From: Fibrisoma limi BUZ 3
Lineage (GTDB): Bacteria; Bacteroidota; Bacteroidia; Cytophagales; Spirosomataceae
DNA: 64,000 bases
NCBI RefSeq assembly: GCF_000296815.2
Contig: NZ_CAIT01000006.1
Span: forward strand, 1,060,777-1,124,776
Direction: 5' to 3'
Shown: piece by piece, positions 28,005 through 36,661 of the stretch
How the letters are laid out: every line of letters starts with the position of its first letter
Position numbering within the stretch: position 1 is the first letter of the stretch
Program-made: the position numbers and the translations under genes
Notes under the pieces: generated by a model
What the model was told of the DNA's origin: nothing
Seen by the model: the letters and a program-made list of their open reading frames with translations, nothing else
Database searches by the model: none

Positions 28005-29063
28005 ATGCAACGCTTAACCGTAGCCGGTCGGCTGCTCGTGACGGCCATTATCCTGGCTGGCCTTTTCTTCGCATTTCGTTATTTCGGGGGTAACGAGGCC
28101 CTTCGGAAACTGGCTCCTGACCAAACGGAGCAATCAGAGACTATGCCCCGCGCCGATGAGTCGGACGCACCGGAGTCGGCTCCGAACGAATCGGAAGCGT
28201 CGGACAATGGCTCGTCGTCTTCATCAGGTTCGTCCGATGCGGCAACCAGTAGTGGCAGTCGTGCGTTTTCGTATACCCCTCCAGCGCCCCAGAACGGCAA
28301 GCTGAAAGGCGTCGTTGAACTGGGCGCGAGTGGCTTCAACTCGTTCATCATCCGGGTAGACCCGGAGAAGCGATGGAAGCTCGAAAAAGCGGAGTTCGGC
28401 AACAGCCTGGTACTGGAAAACATGGCTACGGACGAAGACGTCCGGTCGGGCCTGAAGAGCTACATCGGCAAGATGCTCGACTACGGTGTAGGTGGTCGTG
28501 ACATTCACTTTGTTGTCAGCTCGGGCGCCGTCAAAGCCGACGGTACGCAGAAGATCATCAAAGCCCTGAAGTCGCTGAACTACTTCGTCAATACCGTAAC
28601 GCCGGAGCAGGAAGGATCGCTGGCGCTGCGGTCGGTGCTGCCCGCCGACTACGCTGACAATTCGTTCGTGGTGGACATCGGCTCGGGAAACACGAAGATT
28701 TCGTGGAAGGAAGGCGGCTCGACCAAAGCGCTGGAAACGCATGGTTCCAAATACTTCCAGGAGGGCACCAGCGACGAGACGGTGTATAACGACGTCAAAG
28801 CCATTGCGAAACAGGTGCCGCAGGATCACCGCAAAACCTGCTTCATCATCGGGGGTGTACCCTACGAACTGGCTAAGGAAGTACGCGACGGCAAGGAACG
28901 CTACACCGTGCTGAACACCCCGGCGAACTACAAAGTAGAGAACGCCAAGTCGAAGGCGGGCGTGAACATTTACAAAGCCATTGCCGACGGTACCAACTGC
29001 GATCAATTCGTTTTCGACTTCGACGCCAACTTCACGATCGGCTACCTGCTGACGTTAAAATGA
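28005..29063 (+). CDS. Membrane-anchored Ppx/GppA-like (ASKHA-fold) protein (third gene of three-gene set)
   Basis: The ATG at 28005 is preferred, since the longer frame from 27954 would be encoded by the palindrome. The product has 352 residues: one membrane helix at about 7-25, a Ser/Glu/Asp-rich linker at about 38-88, then an actin-like nucleotidase fold. GVVELGASGFNSFIIRV is the first phosphate loop with Glu in place of the usual Asp. FVVDIGSGNTKISW is the second. EQEGSLALRSV sits where Ppx has its EExE segment, and CFIIGGVPYEL resembles the adenosine motif. This suggests nucleotide or polyphosphate binding. Topology is uncertain. Confidence 0.85.
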   Translation: MQRLTVAGRLLVTAIILAGLFFAFRYFGGNEALRKLAPDQTEQSETMPRADESDAPESAPNESEASDNGSSSSSGSSDAATSSGSRAFSYTPPAPQNGKLKGVVELGASGFNSFIIRVDPEKRWKLEKAEFGNSLVLENMATDEDVRSGLKSYIGKMLDYGVGGRDIHFVVSSGAVKADGTQKIIKALKSLNYFVNTVTPEQEGSLALRSVLPADYADNSFVVDIGSGNTKISWKEGGSTKALETHGSKYFQEGTSDETVYNDVKAIAKQVPQDHRKTCFIIGGVPYELAKEVRDGKERYTVLNTPANYKVENAKSKAGVNIYKAIADGTNCDQFVFDFDANFTIGYLLTLK

Positions 29064-29070
29064 TAAAAAA

Positions 29071-29136
29071 GGAGGAAGGGAGAAAAGGAGGAAAGGAGCT
29101 TCGCACGTTTTCCTTTCTTCTTTTCTCCCTTCCTCC
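29071..29136. terminator. Purine/pyrimidine palindrome, probable bidirectional terminator
   Basis: GGAGGAAGGGAGAAAAG (from 29071) pairs perfectly with its complement ending at 29136, and the pairing continues imperfectly to the loop (29098-29110). Runs of A and T flank it. It lies between convergent genes. The arm is again made of short quasi-repeats (GGAGGAAGG). Confidence 0.75.
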
Positions 29137-29156
29137 TCTCCTGCCTTCCTGCTTCT

Positions 29157-29555
29157 TTATTCAAGGGTTAAAATCCGGCTGGGTTCCGTAGTCTGTCTGG
29201 CTCCGACCGTAATGGTCTGGGTTGTCACATTGACCCCATTCGAAATTTCTACGTGATAGAGCCCTTCCGGTAACTCATTCAGATTCAGGCGAAGGCGAAG
29301 TTGCTTTTCCCGTTTGCCCATGTGCTGAAAGAACAGCACTTTACCATTCACATCCTTCAGTTGTACGTCAATGGCACCTATGGTCTCCTTATCCAGCGAA
29401 ATCTGCAATTTGCCTCCGATGGTTGGATAGATACCTGTTTTATAGGTGGCGGCTTTGGCCGCACGGCGAATCGGGTTTGTTTCGGCCTGCGTCGCAGACA
29501 GCGAGAGTACACTTAAGCCAAAAGCAACGAGCAGGGGTTTGATGAGCGTTTTCAT
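29157..29555 (-). CDS. Secreted beta-sandwich protein, T9SS-tail-like
   Basis: The start at 29555 gives 132 residues with a clear signal peptide ending LSLSATQAE. The longer frame to 29651 adds no homologous sequence. The mature part resembles a Por-secretion C-terminal beta-domain standing alone: GAIDVQLKDVNGKVLFFQHM, LRLNLNELPEGLYHVEIS, TQTITV. Such single-domain proteins are common in Cytophagales, and their role is unknown. A TACCTTTG box at 29615-29622 lies 60 bases upstream. Confidence 0.85.
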   Translation of the reverse strand: MKTLIKPLLVAFGLSVLSLSATQAETNPIRRAAKAATYKTGIYPTIGGKLQISLDKETIGAIDVQLKDVNGKVLFFQHMGKREKQLRLRLNLNELPEGLYHVEISNGVNVTTQTITVGARQTTEPSRILTLE

Positions 29556-29614
29556 GGTCGATCTGATTAGGTTTACTGTTCGGAATATTGTCGGGTTCGT
29601 CCCGTTTGATGTAC

Positions 29615-29622
29615 CAAAGGTA
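29615..29622 (-). promoter_or_regulatory. Candidate -7 box for the secreted protein at 29157-29555
   Basis: TACCTTTG on the minus strand fits the Bacteroidota TAnnTTTG consensus. No TTG is found 17-23 bases upstream, so support is partial. Confidence 0.3.
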
Positions 29623-29823
29623 TGGGCAATAACCAGTACTTTGTATAACATAGTACTTGAGCGGCAAAACTACCTGATGAGCGGAGCGAACCGATAAAAT
29701 TCACCTGATTTTTCTGGCAGTAACTAAACTTTTGTCAGGTATTTGTCTCTAATCAATGATTAATGAAACATTAGAAATTGATACGCAACTATTCCTATAT
29801 AATCAACAGAACATTCCAGTATT

Positions 29824-29831
29824 TATATTTG
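29824..29831 (+). promoter_or_regulatory. Candidate -7 box for the CheY-like regulator
   Basis: TATATTTG matches TAnnTTTG and ends 30 bases before the ATG at 29862. The expected -33 element is not clear. Confidence 0.35.
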
Positions 29832-29861
29832 TCGTCGTATTCAATCCGTTCTTGTACATCA

Positions 29862-30278
29862 ATGAAGCAAATTATCTATCTGGTTGACGATGACGAAGAT
29901 GACTGCTATCTGGCTCAGCGGGCGCTACACCCTGAAGCCAACTGCGACTTCTCCGTCTTTAGCGATGGCCACGCCCTGATCAATTACCTGGTCACCCACC
30001 CGGCCGCCCCATTGCCGACACTTGTTCTGCTGGATTTAAACATGCCTTTGCTCAATGGGTTCGAAACGCTGCGGATGCTCAAAGCAAATCCTGAATGGGC
30101 AACCATCCCGGTCGTGATTCTGACCACCTCCGACCACCCCGATGACCGGACCCGGAGTTACGCGCTGGGTGCCGACGCTTTTCTGACCAAACCCGCCGAT
30201 TATCGATCCCTTAACGAGGTGTTGGCTTCGGTCAGCAACTGCTGGCGCAGCGTTCTGGAGCAATCCCATAATGTTTGA
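29862..30278 (+). CDS. Single-domain response regulator (CheY/Rcp1-like)
   Basis: From the ATG at 29862 the product has 138 residues. It is a stand-alone receiver: IYLVDDDEDDCYLAQRAL gives the acidic pocket, phosphoacceptor Asp58 is in LLDLNMPLLNG, TTSDHPDD supplies the Thr, and FLTKPADY supplies the Lys. There is no output domain, so it acts by protein contact. No kinase is adjacent; the hybrid kinase at 38203 is the nearest candidate on the left half of the window. A longer frame from 29778 overlaps the promoter box and was not chosen. Confidence 0.95.
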   Translation: MKQIIYLVDDDEDDCYLAQRALHPEANCDFSVFSDGHALINYLVTHPAAPLPTLVLLDLNMPLLNGFETLRMLKANPEWATIPVVILTTSDHPDDRTRSYALGADAFLTKPADYRSLNEVLASVSNCWRSVLEQSHNV

Positions 30279-30308
30279 CAATTACGCGCGGGTATCAAGC
30301 CGCCCCTT

Positions 30309-30686
30309 TTACGTATCAATATGGCTTTGCAGGCGCTGGATGAGCAGGGTCAGCAACCGCCGGGTCAGTTCAGATTCGTTGGCGGTGAAAATTGCCCACT
30401 CTTCCGGCGTAAACTGTCCCAGCACCATCCCGACCAGGGTCAGGCGCAGCTTTGTATCGTCGCGTATGGCCCGTTCAATGTGCGCCAGTTTTTCCGGTTT
30501 GGTAAAGCGCTCGAAAGGCGTCTTGCGCTTGGGCAGGTGATGCAGCCAGTACGTCATCAGACCAGCATCCAGTAGCTTAAGAACAGGACGTAGCGTCTGG
30601 TTCTGGAATTGTTCGGCTACACTGACGGCTGTTGGCCGGGTATCAACGACGGGGCGGTCCGGCATCTGGCGACTTTCGTTATTCAT
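30309..30686 (-). CDS. Conserved hypothetical helical protein
   Basis: The 125 residues are fully helical and charged, with no signal peptide: VLKLLDAGLMTYWLHHLP, FERFTKPEKLAHIERAIRDD and FTPEEWAIFTANESELTRRL. I do not recognise a named domain. Relatives in this phylum are sometimes labelled glyoxalase, which the sequence does not support. It is convergent with the receiver gene (31 bases apart) and has its own promoter region to the right. Confidence 0.78.
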   Translation of the reverse strand: MNNESRQMPDRPVVDTRPTAVSVAEQFQNQTLRPVLKLLDAGLMTYWLHHLPKRKTPFERFTKPEKLAHIERAIRDDTKLRLTLVGMVLGQFTPEEWAIFTANESELTRRLLTLLIQRLQSHIDT

Positions 30687-30846
30687 AGGTTATCTAGTAT
30701 ATGAACATAACCCGAAAGCATAGCTCACCGGTTTGACCGGTTCGTATATTCCTTGCTGTTTCGTCTGATATTCTGGTCGCAGGTCGGATACATCTACTCT
30801 AATCGTCATTTAATGGGGCTGCCTGGTATTTTCTCTATTTTTGGCA

Positions 30847-31566
30847 ATGCCTACTCCCACCGTTCCCCGACGTTTTACGTTCTGGCTTCTCCTGATTATT
30901 TGTTGTTTATCGGTATCTTTACTGACCTGCCGACCAACTGAAGCCGTTTTGCGTTCCGATGAGTTGGAGTACTTTCCGCTTCTGGAGGGGCATTTCGTAA
31001 TTTATGACGTCAGTGAACAGCAGTTTAGCCTGACCAGTGCCCCCGTGGAGCGGACGTATCAGGTGAAAGAACAGGTGGGACAGCGTTATTTCGATGCGAC
31101 GGGTCAGCCCGCGTTTCGGCTGCTGCGCTACCGCCGTAGCACAGCCCAGCAACCGTGGCAACCCGACTCGGTCTGGTCGGTCCGCCTGGTCAATAACGAA
31201 GCCATACGTACCGAAAACGGACTGGATTTTATTAAGCTGGTGTTTCCGCTGGGCGACCGGCTGCGCTGGGATGGTAACCGGTATAATGCATCAGGAAGAG
31301 ACGAGTACGAAATACGCAATAGTCACCAGCCTTACCGCGTTCAACCAGTGAGTTTCGGCGAAACGGTGACGATGGTGGCGCAAAACGACTCAACGCTTGT
31401 ATCGCAGGACAAACGCCTGGAAGTATACGCACGACAAGTGGGACTGGTTTATCGGGAACGTATTCAGGTCCAATTTTGCTCGTCGTCGCCCGGCTGCATC
31501 GGCCTTAATCAGATAGACTATGGGATTCGACAATTCTACCGCATTCAAACGTATGGTACGGAATAA
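30847..31566 (+). CDS. Hypothetical lipoprotein
   Basis: The ATG at 30847 gives 239 residues; a TTG at 30841 is also in frame. A hydrophobic segment ends in a lipobox (SVSLLTC), followed by a beta-rich domain with EYFPLLEGHFVIYDV and YARQVGLVYRERIQVQFC. The C-terminus has two Cys that could form a disulphide. It is probably an outer-membrane lipoprotein facing the periplasm. The subtilase gene starts inside its last codons (14-base overlap), which suggests co-translation. Function is unknown. Confidence 0.85.
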   Translation: MPTPTVPRRFTFWLLLIICCLSVSLLTCRPTEAVLRSDELEYFPLLEGHFVIYDVSEQQFSLTSAPVERTYQVKEQVGQRYFDATGQPAFRLLRYRRSTAQQPWQPDSVWSVRLVNNEAIRTENGLDFIKLVFPLGDRLRWDGNRYNASGRDEYEIRNSHQPYRVQPVSFGETVTMVAQNDSTLVSQDKRLEVYARQVGLVYRERIQVQFCSSSPGCIGLNQIDYGIRQFYRIQTYGTE

Positions 31567-33202
31567 ATCGGGCTGGTTCTTACTCGTCCTGCTGCTGACG
31601 CACCTGTCCAGCTACGGTCAGCCAACTACGGCGCGCAAATACCTGGTGCTGTTGCGCGATAAAGTAGGTACCCCCTACTCCACAACCCGCCCCGAGCAGT
31701 TCCTGTCGCCCCGGGCTATTCAGCGTCGGCAGCGTCAGAACATCGCCGTACAGGAACGCGACCTTCCCGTAACGCCCGCCTACGTCGACCAGATCCGGCA
31801 GACCGGTGCTACGGTCTGGTTCACCTCCCGCTGGCTGAATGCGGTGCTGGTCGAAGCCACGGAGCCGACGATTGCCGCCATTCAGCGGTTGCCGTTCGTC
31901 AAAGGACTCGAATTCGACCGCCCCCTGAACAACGCCCGGGTGGGTGCCGTCCGCAGCCGAACTGTTGCGGTACGTAGCAAACGTACGACAAAACTCGGCG
32001 AACTCGATACACTGAACTACGGCAGTTCCCGCGCACAGATCACCCAGCTCGGTGTCGATGTTATGCACCAACGCGGTTACCACGGCGAAGGTATGCTCAT
32101 TGCGGTGCTGGACGGCGGCTTTCTGAACGCCAACCGCGTTTCATTTCTGCGGCCCCTCTTCGATGAAAATCGCGTTGTAGCTACCTACGATTTTGTCGAC
32201 CGCGAAACGAGCGTGTACGAAGACGACTACCACGGCATGTCGGTGCTGTCGGCCATTGCCGCCACATCCGACAATCGGCTCTACGGCACCGCCTATAAAG
32301 CCTCCTTCATTCTGTTGCGGACGGAGGATGTTTTCAGCGAAAGTCGCGTAGAGGAAGCCAACTGGCTGTTCGGAGCCGAATACGCCGACAGCGCCGGGGT
32401 TGATGTCATCAACTCGTCGCTGGGGTATACGCAATTCGACGATCCCGAAACGAACTATTCCTACGACGACCTGAACGGCCGGACGGCGCTCAGTACGCGG
32501 GCGGCTCAGTGGGCCTCCGAAGCGGGCATTGTGGTGGTCGTATCAGCAGGCAACGAAGGCAGCGATGCCTGGCGCTACATCTCCGCACCGGCCGATGCCG
32601 CCGGTGCCTTGGCCATTGCGGCCGTTAACCCCTCAGGACAACGGGCCAGCTTCAGTTCATTCGGTCCATCGGCCGACGGACGTATTAAACCCGACCTGGC
32701 GGCCCAGGGTCTTGGCACGGTAATCGGCAGCCCGGGCGGTCAGGTTGTTACGGGCAATGGCACGTCGTACGCAGCTCCTCTCGTGGCGGGATTGGCGGCC
32801 AGCTTCTGGCAGGCTCATCCCCGACTGACAGCCGCGCAGGTGACCGAAAGCCTGCGACGGTCGGGTAACCAATCCCTCAACCCCGATGATCAGTTAGGGT
32901 ATGGTATTCCTAATTTTACGCGGGCGTCGATGCTTAGCGATACGTCTTTTGCGTTTCTGCTTTATCCAAACCCCTTCAGTGATGCCGAGCGCCTGACCGT
33001 TCAACTGTCCGGTATTGACTTTAATTCGGCCGTTGAGGCAACCCTGGCCGACGCTAGTGGGCGGGTCGTGTGGAGCAGCCGTTACCAGCCCAACGGACCA
33101 GCCGGATTTGTACTGCCCCGATTGAGCTTGTCGGCCGGAATGTATTACATCACGCTGGTTGCCGGTGAGCAAAAACGCACCGTGAAGGTTATAAAACTTT
33201 GA
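31553..33202 (+). CDS. Secreted S8 (subtilisin-like) peptidase with T9SS sorting domain
   Basis: The ATG at 31553 gives 549 residues with a signal peptide ending SSYGQP. The catalytic triad is Asp187 (IAVLDGG), His227 (DYHGMS) and Ser405 (GNGTSYAAP), with the oxyanion Asn334 (AGNEG). The last 80 residues ([17 protein letters not shown] to KRTVKVIKL) are a type-A T9SS sorting domain, so the enzyme is exported to the surface by the type IX system. A propeptide precedes the catalytic domain. It overlaps the lipoprotein gene upstream and is followed after two bases by the macro-domain gene. Confidence 0.96.
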   Translation: MVRNKSGWFLLVLLLTHLSSYGQPTTARKYLVLLRDKVGTPYSTTRPEQFLSPRAIQRRQRQNIAVQERDLPVTPAYVDQIRQTGATVWFTSRWLNAVLVEATEPTIAAIQRLPFVKGLEFDRPLNNARVGAVRSRTVAVRSKRTTKLGELDTLNYGSSRAQITQLGVDVMHQRGYHGEGMLIAVLDGGFLNANRVSFLRPLFDENRVVATYDFVDRETSVYEDDYHGMSVLSAIAATSDNRLYGTAYKASFILLRTEDVFSESRVEEANWLFGAEYADSAGVDVINSSLGYTQFDDPETNYSYDDLNGRTALSTRAAQWASEAGIVVVVSAGNEGSDAWRYISAPADAAGALAIAAVNPSGQRASFSSFGPSADGRIKPDLAAQGLGTVIGSPGGQVVTGNGTSYAAPLVAGLAASFWQAHPRLTAAQVTESLRRSGNQSLNPDDQLGYGIPNFTRASMLSDTSFAFLLYPNPFSDAERLTVQLSGIDFNSAVEATLADASGRVVWSSRYQPNGPAGFVLPRLSLSAGMYYITLVAGEQKRTVKVIKL

Positions 33203-33204
33203 GC

Positions 33205-33705
33205 ATGGTAACCTTCCGGATCGAACGCGGGGACATTACAAAACTGGCCGTCGACGCTATTGTTAACGCAGCCAATACCAGTCTACTGGGTGGCGGGGGC
33301 GTCGATGGGGCTATTCACCGGGCGGCTGGTCCCGAGTTGCTGACCGAATGCCGCACGCTGAATGGCTGTGCCACCGGCGATGCGAAACTGACTCGAGGGT
33401 ATCGCCTGCCCGCTCGCTACGTGATTCACGCTGTGGGACCAATCTGGCGGGGTGGCACGGCGGGCGAACCGGAATTGCTGGCCAGTTGCTACCGGCGTTC
33501 ACTGGAGATTGCCACCGCACACGAACTGACCAGTCTGGCGTTTCCCAACATCAGTACCGGCGTTTACGGCTACCCCAAAAGCCTGGCTGCCGACGTAGCG
33601 ACCCATACGGTTCGGGCGTTTCTGGAGCAGCCCACGTCGCTGACCGACATCATCTTCGTCTGCTTCGACGACGAAGATTTCCAGCTTTACTCGGAACGGC
33701 TTTGA
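33205..33705 (+). CDS. Macro domain protein, O-acetyl-ADP-ribose deacetylase-like
   Basis: The 166 residues from the ATG at 33205 form one macro domain: [42 protein letters not shown] and [12 protein letters not shown]. The Asn and Gly-rich loops are those of the YmdB/MacroD class that removes acetyl or ADP-ribose groups. The protein is cytoplasmic. It starts two bases after the subtilase stop but is unlikely to share its pathway. Confidence 0.93.
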   Translation: MVTFRIERGDITKLAVDAIVNAANTSLLGGGGVDGAIHRAAGPELLTECRTLNGCATGDAKLTRGYRLPARYVIHAVGPIWRGGTAGEPELLASCYRRSLEIATAHELTSLAFPNISTGVYGYPKSLAADVATHTVRAFLEQPTSLTDIIFVCFDDEDFQLYSERL

Positions 33706-33835
33706 GCTAACTACCTGATTAGTGACGACGCCAACCCACCCTCCTTAGGTAACGGCTTAATTTTTTTTCGCGTTCGTAGGGGTACGCCCTCGTTTCGCTG
33801 TCATACGGTCAGAATCAATCAAACACACAAATCGT

Positions 33836-34567
33836 ATGAACAGTACTATAAACGTTGTAAAGAAGGCGCTCCTGTTTTCGACTATCCTCCTATCTGCCAC
33901 CAGTTGTTACATCAATACCATATCGCCGGAGCCGGGCCGGATCACGACCGAAGTACGCAATACATCCAGCTTCACAGGGCTTGACATTGAAAGTGGCATC
34001 CGGGTAACGGTTACGGCCGGCAACGCCGAAACGGTGGAGATTGAAGCCCGCGAAGGCTACCAGCCGTACATCCTGACCGAAGTCCGGAACAACACCCTGC
34101 GCGTTTACATCGACCGGCGTCTGAACAATCGGCGTGGCAGTGATATTCAGGCCTACATCACGATGCGTACGCTGAACTACGTATCAGCCTCAGGTGGCTC
34201 GCGGGTAACCAGCAACGATATGTTTCGCCCCGACCGGTTCGATGCGTCGCTGAGCGGGGGCAGCTACCTGCGCGTACCGGTAACGACCGACGCCATTACG
34301 GTTGATGCGAGTGGCGGCTCTGAAGCGAGTATTTCAGGTTCAGCGCAACGTATCAATGCCGATGAGTTGTCAGGCGGCAGTCGTCTGCTGGCAGCCGATT
34401 TGCGGGTGAATTTCTGTACCATTGATGCATCAGGGGGCAGCACGGCCGACGTAAACGTCAGCGATGAACTGAACGTCCGGGCATCGGGCGGTAGTATCGT
34501 CCGGTACAAAGGATCACCCCGTATCACGCAAAGCGTCAGTGGCGGTTCGCGGGTGACACCGCTGTAG
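33836..34567 (+). CDS. Head-GIN (DUF2807) beta-helix lipoprotein
   Basis: The product has 243 residues with a lipobox (LLSATSC). Head-GIN features include FTGLDIESGIRVTVTAGN near the start of the mature part. ASGGS or SGGS recurs six to seven times at about 20-residue steps, as expected for turns of a parallel beta-helix. The family is proposed to be adhesive or structural; evidence for function is slight. It stands alone, with about 130 bases before it and 90 after. Confidence 0.92.
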   Translation: MNSTINVVKKALLFSTILLSATSCYINTISPEPGRITTEVRNTSSFTGLDIESGIRVTVTAGNAETVEIEAREGYQPYILTEVRNNTLRVYIDRRLNNRRGSDIQAYITMRTLNYVSASGGSRVTSNDMFRPDRFDASLSGGSYLRVPVTTDAITVDASGGSEASISGSAQRINADELSGGSRLLAADLRVNFCTIDASGGSTADVNVSDELNVRASGGSIVRYKGSPRITQSVSGGSRVTPL

Positions 34568-34659
34568 GTGGTCTAACAATCATCAGTGAATCAGCTAATG
34601 CTAATCATAACACAGGGCGGATGAATTATCTATCTTTATAGTAGAAAAATCGTACCGCT

Positions 34660-35604
34660 ATGATCGTTACGCTCACACTCAACCCAGCCGTGGATATCAG
34701 CATGACCCTCGATCGGCTGATTCCCGAACACAAGCTGCATTGCTCGCAGCCGCGCTACGATGCCGGTGGTGGTGGCATTAATGTATCAAAAGCCATTCAC
34801 CGCCTGGGTGGTCAGTCGCTCGCACTGTTTACGGCCGGTGGCACCACCGGTCTGACCCTGGAGGGTCTTGTTGAAGCAGAAGGGATTTCCTACCAGATCA
34901 TCGGTATTGAATCCATCACCCGCGAATCGTTTGTGGTAATGGAAACCAGCACCAACAACCAGTTCCGCTTCGGCACGCCAGGCCCGGTATTGACGCCCGC
35001 CGAAGCGGCCTGCTGTCTGGCCCGTGTGGAAACCCTGCCAGCCATGGTCGACTACCTCGTCGTCAGTGGGAGTCTGCCGCCCGGCTTACCGACTGATTTT
35101 TACGCAGAAATTGCCCGCTTTGCCAAAGCTCACAACATTCGGATGATCCTCGACACAGCCGGTGAACCGCTGCGGGCAGCTCTTGAAGAAGGTGTTTTTC
35201 TCATCAAGCCTAACGTAGGCGAACTGGCGGCCCTGCTTGGCGTGGATCAGCTTGAACCCGACCAGATTGGCGAAGCCGCCACGGCTTTGATTCAGGCTGG
35301 CAAGTGCGAACTCGTTGCGGTATCGCTTGGTCCACGGGGGGCGATGCTGGTGAGCGCCGACGGGCAGGAATACGTACAGGCTCCCCCCGTCCGGAAAATG
35401 AGTACCGTTGGTGCCGGCGACAGCCTCGTAGGTGGGCTCGTGTATGCGCTGTCGCAGGGACGATCTCCGGCCGACGCCATTCGTCTGGGCGTTGCCTGCG
35501 GAACAGCGGCCACTATGAACGCGGGCACCGAACTGTTCTATACTGAGGAGGTAGAGCGGCTACTGACCTGGATCAACCGCCGACAAGCGGTCGAATCGAT
35601 GTAG
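34660..35604 (+). CDS. pfkB: PfkB-type phosphofructokinase family hexose kinase
   Basis: The 314 residues follow the PfkB ribokinase fold of the 1-phosphofructokinase group: TLNPAVDISM, GGGGINVSKAIHRLGG, VVSGSLPPGLP and TVGAGDSLVGG, the last giving the anion hole and catalytic Asp near residue 250. Enzymes of this group phosphorylate fructose-6-phosphate, fructose-1-phosphate or tagatose-6-phosphate; similarity to E. coli PfkB favours the first. A TATCTTTA near 34631 may be its -7 box. A strong hairpin follows the gene. Confidence 0.92.
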   Translation: MIVTLTLNPAVDISMTLDRLIPEHKLHCSQPRYDAGGGGINVSKAIHRLGGQSLALFTAGGTTGLTLEGLVEAEGISYQIIGIESITRESFVVMETSTNNQFRFGTPGPVLTPAEAACCLARVETLPAMVDYLVVSGSLPPGLPTDFYAEIARFAKAHNIRMILDTAGEPLRAALEEGVFLIKPNVGELAALLGVDQLEPDQIGEAATALIQAGKCELVAVSLGPRGAMLVSADGQEYVQAPPVRKMSTVGAGDSLVGGLVYALSQGRSPADAIRLGVACGTAATMNAGTELFYTEEVERLLTWINRRQAVESM

Positions 35605-35634
35605 TCAAACTCATTTTTTTGCCGTATGATACAA

Positions 35635-35679
35635 GCGAACCGGCTGTTAGTTGAATAAACTGACAGCCGGTTCGCATTT
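35635..35679. terminator. Strong hairpin terminator between convergent genes
   Basis: GCGAACCGGCTGTTAGTT (35635-35652) pairs with 35658-35675 over 18 bases with a single wobble and a five-base loop, followed by ATTTTAT. It can serve pfkB and, in the other direction, the AraC gene. Confidence 0.88.
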
Positions 35680-35775
35680 TATACAATTAGCAGTACCCGC
35701 AGCAGGTGGCAGCATCGGTGGTTAGCTCCGACTATCACACCAAACAATCAGCGAAATCCAACTTATTTTTGACGA

Positions 35776-36657
35776 TCAACTCACCCGGTACTTGTCGGCC
35801 ATTGCCTGCTTGAACGCGACCGGTGATACCCCCATTTCGCTCTTGAACACGCGGGCGAAGTACGACGAGTCGAGAAAGTTAAGCTGTGTGGCAACTTCCG
35901 TAATCGTCAGGTCAGAAAACGTGAGCAGACGCTTGGCTTCCAGTATACTTCGCGCCCGAATGATCTCGCCGGCGGTTTTCCCGGTCACTTGCTTGCAAAC
36001 CAAGTTCAGGTGGTGCTGAGTGATATGCAACTTATCGGCATAAGCACTGACCGGCCAGTTTTCGGCAAAGTGCTGATCGAGCAAATGCTTCAGGTTCTTG
36101 TACAGAATTACGTACTTCTTCGATAGTTCTTTGCCTTCCTGACTATCAATGCACCGCTGAATCTGTGCCAGCAGCATATGAAGCAGCGATTGGGCAATGG
36201 TCACCGACCGATCCGTTCGCTGATGCTCCCGACGTAGCAGTTCGATCGTGTGTCGAATGTCGGCGAAGTTTCCGGAATCAGGTTTTAGCAAAGGATTGGC
36301 GTAGAAATTATCCAGAAAGCTCAGCTCAAACAGGGTGTCCTTGTTCTGGTAATTCAGCAGGAAAAAGTCCTCCGTAAACAGAAGGCTACCACCGGTAAGC
36401 GGCTCCCAGTCTTCAAAGAAATGAAGCTGGCCGGGCGAGATAAAAAACAGCGACCCAGGCGTCAATTCGTACTCGACGTAGTCGATTGCCTGGCGGCTTC
36501 GGCCCGAATCGATCCAGATGATTTCGTAGAACGTGTGTTTGTGGGGGTCGTCTACAGCCGGCTCTTCCATGTGTTCAAAGAGCGTAATTTCGAACTCCGT
36601 CCGATTATCAGGCTCGTTGATAAAGTGACCAATGGAATAGAGTGGAAACTGATGCAT
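35776..36657 (-). CDS. AraC family transcriptional regulator
   Basis: The product has 293 residues. The N-terminal cupin-like sensor has HKHTFYEIIWIDSG and PGSLFFISPGQLHFFEDW. The C-terminal double helix-turn-helix has SAYADKLHITQHHLNLVCKQ and LDSSYFARVFKSEMGVSP. It starts four bases after the sigma-54 activator stop, so it is probably the third gene of the kinase/activator operon and a second layer of control. The effector and targets are not evident. Confidence 0.94.
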   Translation of the reverse strand: MHQFPLYSIGHFINEPDNRTEFEITLFEHMEEPAVDDPHKHTFYEIIWIDSGRSRQAIDYVEYELTPGSLFFISPGQLHFFEDWEPLTGGSLLFTEDFFLLNYQNKDTLFELSFLDNFYANPLLKPDSGNFADIRHTIELLRREHQRTDRSVTIAQSLLHMLLAQIQRCIDSQEGKELSKKYVILYKNLKHLLDQHFAENWPVSAYADKLHITQHHLNLVCKQVTGKTAGEIIRARSILEAKRLLTFSDLTITEVATQLNFLDSSYFARVFKSEMGVSPVAFKQAMADKYRVS

Positions 36658-36661
36658 CCGT

